Source: Rodentolepis nana
Lineage: Eukaryota > Platyhelminthes > Cestoda > Cyclophyllidea > Hymenolepididae
DNA: 10,982 bases
Direction of reading: 5' to 3'
NCBI GenBank assembly: GCA_900617975.1
Contig: UZAE01014962.1
Coordinates: forward strand, 1 to 10,982
Positions within the stretch are counted from its first letter, which is position 1; each line of letters starts with the position of its first letter. The position numbers and the translations under genes are program-made. This document shows positions 7,403 to 10,982 of the stretch, piece by piece. The notes under the pieces were generated by a model, which had not been told where the DNA came from, made no database searches, and saw only the letters and a program-made list of their open reading frames with translations.

Positions 7403-8335
7403 AAGTAACGATCTAATGTGATTGCCCTTTGTCCACTAATGAAGAGCAACAAAGTGGCTATTTCATCAATATTCCACTTAAATGGAAGTTTTATTTAAGC
7501 TTAAATCGATGAATATGCTTGTATTTAACTCTAAGATTAGAGGACATTTGAGGGAAATTTGATAAAGTTTGTCTTCTACCGCAGTTTTCCGAAAGCACGC
7601 GAATTATTTGATTCCAAAAAAATTTTCCGATCAACATTTCTGGGTGGTTTTTTGCAAAACTTCAGTGATAAATCAATGAGGCTTGATCCACAATCCATTG
7701 CTAGCTACTTGTTCAAAAGGTCTTGTATAAAGCTGAGAGGAACCCATTTGGAACCCGGGGGGTGGGGTGGTAAAGCCTAGAAATTGACTCCTGAAACACC
7801 TTTATTATGGTGCTAGTGAAAAATGGGCATCGCAGAGCCTGCCGAAACCGAAAAAGTGTAATTTTTTTTAATTCAAACTTCATACAGCAGTAAATTGACT
7901 TTTTTCATCAAACTGTTAGATGAAATAAAAATTGACGCATCAGACTAATTTTTCAAGTTGTTATTTGGAAATAAGGCCTATTTACACATTTTTCTAAATA
8001 AATTTTATTAAAATTCAACCTTAGCGTTCTAGTAATGTCATTCTAGTTTATTTATCAATAAAAATACCATCTTTGTGTATTGTTCTAGTTTATTAAAATT
8101 AGCTTCATTTAAATTGTTGATCATTTAAAATGAACTTTGCGTTTTGTAACGAAAGGACATTCTAACTGACGTACTTTTAGTAGAAGAAAATCAGCTGCTT
8201 TTTTCATCTCTTATGATTGATACCTCATAGAGTAAACTAATTGAAATAAAAGTAATTATTCTCTTGTGTGCGGTCTCATTATGACCTTTCAAATAGTAAT
8301 GAATATGTGTTGATCTGGGTCCTGTTCCTTACCCG
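7403..8335. other. Sequence between the two LTR-like repeats, no recognisable gene
   Basis: No retroviral protein motifs, primer-binding site or polypurine tract are visible at either edge, so this does not look like the body of an LTR element. It contains a perfect 14-bp palindrome ATTTAAGCTTAAAT (7493-7506) next to the near-palindrome TTCCACTTAAATGGAA (7472-7487). It also has a 12-bp direct repeat TTCTAGTTTATT at 8041-8052 and 8083-8094. The open frame at about 7559-7780 has no ATG at its start and ends in a G run, so I do not call it. Confidence 0.5.
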
Positions 8336-8632
8336 TGTAGCGGATTGCTATGCTAATAAAGCCTGATCGACTCAGAAATCTCTATGGCAGATTCTCCAAC
8401 ATCTAGCTAGACTCTCACAACAAGCTAAGCTATAGCCCAGTTATAAGGGCAACAGACGTGTAGCACGGAATATGTTTATTCGGTACGTATATTGATAGCG
8501 AAGTGGTATGTTGGGAAAGCGATTAGTTATCGGATAACTCTAACGTAATTCGTTTGAACTTTAATAGCTAAATATTTCTGAGTAGTATTCTATAGCAGGA
8601 TTTCTATTTGGTCATTGATGAAGTGTCCCACA
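8336..8632 (-). mobile_element. LTR-like repeat, copy 2 (probable solo LTR with CCCG duplication)
   Basis: This 297-bp unit has TG...CA ends and the same conserved blocks as copy 1. It is flanked directly by CCCG at 8332-8335 and again at 8633-8636, as expected of a 4-bp target-site duplication around a whole insertion. That argues this copy went in by itself, or is the LTR left after recombination, and is not one end of an element shared with copy 1. The minus strand has AATAAA at 8475-8480, in the same place as in copy 1. The plus strand has another AATAAA (8355-8360) and a TATAAG (8442-8447), but their order is wrong for a plus-strand LTR. Superfamily cannot be assigned. Confidence 0.65.
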
Positions 8633-9452
8633 CCCGGGTATCATTTCTTTGCTTTCTATCTCGCTATTGACGGACAGTATTTGATTGAATGAATTCATTC
8701 GGCAAGCAAAATTAGAATGCTGGAGTTCAATCCTTGGAGTAGTAGAACATGAAGAATTTGATTATTTTCTAAAGCTCAAATTTTGTAGGATTAATCTGCT
8801 GCTCTGACATGTCTGCATAGGTGCGAATAAAAATTGTGGAACGTATAATTACACAAAGTAAACACTTTTAATGGCAATAAAATATACCAAACTTTGTTAT
8901 GGCGCTTTGGGGTAACTGTATTTGATTCGCAATCCCAACATTTGCAAAGTAACAAAAATATTTTTAAGTAACGTTCCACTGGCAACATACCAATAAATAA
9001 CAATTTGCACAAAAAAATTAGAAAAAAACACTCGAAATAATTTTCTACAAGGCATATTATTAACAGATAAATTTGTTAGAAAAGTTTAGTCTCACATTTA
9101 TTCAATAAAGTATCCTTAAGTTATGACTAAACTCAATAAGTGTGTACTATTTTTTAGCAAATTCACAATGGTTAATGTTTTACAACGATTAGTCTTAAAT
9201 TGATTTAAAATGAGCATTAAATGAACTTCAAAATAGGTCATCTTTCGTTGATTCTCAGCTCAAATATTTTTAGAAATTCAGTGCACGCTATTCCGTTTTA
9301 TTGAAAACAGTTATTTCTCTCGCTATTGTTTAAACTTTAGAAATTGTTAAATGTACACTAATTTTAATTTGAAGTGACTTTTGTTTTAAAATTATCAGTA
9401 TATTTAAATATTTCCTTTGACAACTAGAAGGTAAATTATATGTTCAATTCAA
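8633..9452. other. AT-rich stretch without a recognisable gene
   Basis: It includes a 14-bp perfect palindrome GAATGAATTCATTC (8687-8700). The minus-strand open frame at about 8791-9012 is Cys/Leu/Phe-rich in the way AT-rich noise tends to be, and it is not called. Nothing else was found. Confidence 0.55.
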
Positions 9453-9578
9453 ATGTACCTCCTTTTTCCAGGCAAAGTAAGTAACGGTCACATCCGAGAT
9501 CTGTTCTCTCGACCCCATTCAACTGGAAGTTATTCGAAATCGAGTCATCGAGAACTAAGCTGTGAAATTCATTTGTAA
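9453..9578 (+). CDS. Candidate small terminal exon or 41-codon ORF, unknown
   Basis: CCTTTTTCCAG at 9461-9471 is a good 3' splice-site match, followed by a locally GC-richer stretch. From 9474 the frame reads 34 codons to a TAA at 9576-9578, Ser/His/Arg-rich (KVSNGHIRDLFSRPHSTGS at its start). If there is no splicing, an in-frame ATG at 9453 gives a 41-residue ORF through the same stretch. The base composition change is the main reason to suspect coding sequence. A 5' splice-like GTAAGT at 9477-9482 lies almost directly after the acceptor, which complicates the reading. The family is unknown, and chance or an old repeat is possible. Confidence 0.22.
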   Translation: MYLLFPGKVSNGHIRDLFSRPHSTGSYSKSSHRELSCEIHL

Positions 9579-9646
9579 TACAGGAAGGGTTTAGTTATTA
9601 GAAAATTGACTGATTCTTTGAACTAATGAAAACAAAATTAAACACC

Positions 9647-9739
9647 ATGGCTATGCTGTTATTGGTCAGCTTTACTCACTGTCCAATTAGAAAACAAAAC
9701 ACATCATTTTCAAACAAATGCAATAACTTAAAGCAATAA
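9647..9739 (+). CDS. 30-codon small ORF with a strong start context
   Basis: The ATG sits in AACACCATGGC, close to an ideal eukaryotic initiation context. It is followed by a short hydrophobic stretch (MAMLLLVSF) and then a polar Asn/Lys/Ser-rich tail. The TAA stop at 9737-9739 overlaps an AATAAA. The peptide is too short to assign or to exclude chance. It could equally lie in the 3' untranslated region of the candidate exon at 9453-9578. Confidence 0.1.
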   Translation: MAMLLLVSFTHCPIRKQNTSFSNKCNNLKQ

Positions 9740-9740
9740 A
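9735..9740 (+). terminator. Possible poly(A) signal
   Basis: AATAAA, 157 bases after the TAA at 9578 that ends the candidate exon. The position is plausible for a 3' end, but the motif is frequent by chance here. Confidence 0.2.
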
Positions 9741-10346
9741 GGATGATCTTCCTTCGAAAGGAAAGTACAACTGACATCAATCGCAGAAATACTTCAAGTC
9801 ATGAGAAAGAAAGAATCGTATGTATACACTGGGAAATTTCTTGAAGAAAATCATAAAAATAAATTTATTTTGGAAAATTTCTTCCTCTGACCAAACAAGC
9901 TCTTAATTGAACAATAATGAGAAACGATATTTCTAATCCACTTGACTGAACAATTCGACAAAAGTGGAAAAACATCGAGAGGATCAATGCAGAACTTGAA
10001 TTTCTATTCTGGCATTATTAAACTCCACTATTAGTAAAATGCCAACAACATCTGCTTTTCATATCTCACTTTGCATGACCATAAATTAAAATTTAATCAG
10101 TAATTTAGTTAAATAAATAGTTAATCGGTTTTCAAATTTTTCTGGGAAAAATTCCTTTAAAGTAAAATTCTCCATAGGAAACAAATAATTAATATTTAAG
10201 ATTGCATGAATGCCACACTCATTTGAATTAGTTAGTTTAATGTCACAAAAGAATTTACAAATGAGCCCAGGCTTTCCATTTTGCAGTGCAGTTATCCTCA
10301 GGTCACCATGGCAGCAATTATATTACGAATAACGGACAAGTGAAAT
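9741..10346. other. AT-rich stretch without a recognisable gene
   Basis: No coding frame of note. CATTTTGCAG near 10276-10285 resembles a splice acceptor, and the ATG at 10308 has an ideal CACCATGG context but only 11 codons before TGA. Confidence 0.5.
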
Positions 10347-10363
10347 CAATTTTGTCTTAAAAT
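10347..10363 (+). repeat. Target-site duplication, left copy, perfect 17 bp
   Basis: CAATTTTGTCTTAAAAT, identical to 10641-10657. It directly abuts the AAAT-type tail of the minus-strand retroposon. Confidence 0.95.
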
Positions 10364-10640
10364 TTTATTTATTTATTTCAAATGGCAGGCGTTTTGATAG
10401 TTATCATTAGCCCTTTAGCTGATTTCGGGCTTCACAGGGGGAAGGAACATCAAAGTGACAGAAAGTCGAGGGGTGGGGAACAGAAGAGTGATTTACAGAT
10501 GTAAAGAAACAGACATGAAGGCAGAGAAAAGGTAGGATGAGCACTGCGCCAGAAGTCAATCGCCAGTTAATAGACTTTTTTGCCGTATGAGTATACGTTG
10601 CCCGGGGTGCACCACGTGGAGGTAAGTCTATCACGCACCC
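10364..10640 (-). mobile_element. Family 1 short retroposon, best preserved insertion
   Basis: This 277-bp element lies between two identical 17-bp repeats, so both of its ends are known to the base. On the minus strand it begins GGGTGCGTGATAGACTTACC. It carries the overlapping palindromes CCACGTGG (10612-10619) and GGTGCACC (10606-10613), then CAACGTATACTCATACGGC. It lacks about 48 bp that the 3598 copy has after TTGACTTCTG. It continues through the pyrimidine-rich middle and CTGTGAAGCCCGAAATCAGC, and ends in AAATAAATAAATAAA. GGGTGC at the extreme 5' end can pair with GCACCC 24 bases on. The perfect duplication and simple tail show LINE-type target-primed integration and suggest this is the youngest copy. 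No tRNA A/B boxes are seen. The minus-strand open frame over it is incidental. Confidence 0.93.
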
Positions 10641-10657
10641 CAATTTTGTCTTAAAAT
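10641..10657 (+). repeat. Target-site duplication, right copy, perfect 17 bp
   Basis: CAATTTTGTCTTAAAAT, identical to 10347-10363, directly after the GGGTGC end of the element. Confidence 0.95.
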
Positions 10658-10982
10658 ATACATTAAATTTTACTTATCTTCTGTCCAATACGAATTTATG
10701 TTCAACCTCCAAAAATGGATTATAATCTATTTCCCAGCATTTGTTTAAATGCAATGAAAAAATAGTTTTAAATGGTGCTTAATGTTATTAAAATTTAATG
10801 CTTAGTAACGTTTATTTTACAGTTCCTGTCCACAATTGTTTACTTTCAAGCAATAAAATTTCCCTTTGCATTAAACTGAAAGTATATATGACCCGCTTTA
10901 ACAATTTATTCCGACCTACGTTGTCCGCTTTTAGTTTATTTAATTAATATTTAACTAAAATCATTGTTTGTTTTTTATTTAA
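10658..10982. other. AT-rich stretch without a recognisable gene
   Basis: A/T-rich to the window end, with no coding frame, repeat copy or structural signal that I can support. Confidence 0.6.

Noticed and set aside
7559..7780. 73-codon plus-strand frame
   Set aside because: It has no ATG at its start, ends in a G-run-derived Gly/Trp stretch, and shows no recognisable motif.
7135..8632. The LTR-like pair as the two ends of one element
   Set aside because: CCCG flanks copy 2 on both sides, the bases before copy 1 do not match those after copy 2, and no primer-binding site or polypurine tract is seen.
8723..8735. tRNA B-box-like GTTCAATCC
   Set aside because: The arms beside it do not pair as a T stem, and there is no A box or acceptor stem at the right distance.
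8791..9012. 73-codon minus-strand frame
   Set aside because: Its Leu/Phe/Cys/Tyr-rich composition is typical of translated AT-rich noise, and it has no exon signals.
10407..10643. 78-codon minus-strand open frame
   Set aside because: It coincides with the retroposon at 10364-10640 and has no counterpart frame in the other copies.
1..10982. CRISPR array, bacterial operon or phage content
   Set aside because: There are no regularly spaced repeats, no ribosome-binding-site-led coding runs and no long ORFs. The repeats present are eukaryotic retroposons.

Overview
The window reads as AT-rich, non-coding DNA from an invertebrate animal genome. Supporting signs are dispersed diverged retroelements, AAAT-type retroposon tails, short target-site duplications, intron-like splice signals and AATAAA motifs. 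No intact protein gene is visible, and nothing looks bacterial, plasmid-borne or phage-like. The phylum cannot be fixed. The one protein fragment I recognise is a LINE reverse transcriptase piece of a type common in arthropods and other invertebrates.

The main content is two interspersed repeat families. Family 1 is a short retroposon of about 280-325 bp, SINE-sized. It has a GC-richer head with nested palindromes, a pyrimidine-rich middle, a conserved 3' block and an (AAAT)n tail. It occurs at 1-84 (tail only, +), 211-522 (full but decayed, +), 3598-3922 (full, +), 6171-6389 (5' truncated, -) and 10364-10640 (near full, -). The last copy has a perfect 17-bp target-site duplication, and the 3598 copy has an 11/12-bp imperfect one. 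At 1643-1987 (-) the same 3' block and tail is fused directly to a reverse transcriptase fragment, which suggests that the short element borrows the 3' end of a LINE. Family 2 is an LTR-like repeat with TG...CA ends at 7135-7402 and 8336-8632. The second copy is flanked by CCCG on both sides and looks like a solo LTR.

Layout: 1-525 repeats; 600-900 a GC-richer island with a cysteine-rich small ORF (-) and a G-quadruplex motif just upstream of it; 1330-1420 a small unidentified island; 1643-1987 the LINE/tail chimera; 2945-3199 a possible terminal coding exon (-) with a poly(A) signal; 3587-3934 the full short retroposon; 4292-4549 a weak ORF; 4941-4970 a strong hairpin; 6171-6440 a truncated retroposon running into AT-rich DNA; 7135-8632 the LTR pair; 9453-9740 a possible small terminal exon (+); 10347-10657 the best preserved retroposon. 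The stretches between are AT-rich and show no gene.

The retroposon calls are well supported by internal comparison. The exon and small-ORF calls are tentative, because splicing and conservation cannot be tested from the window alone.
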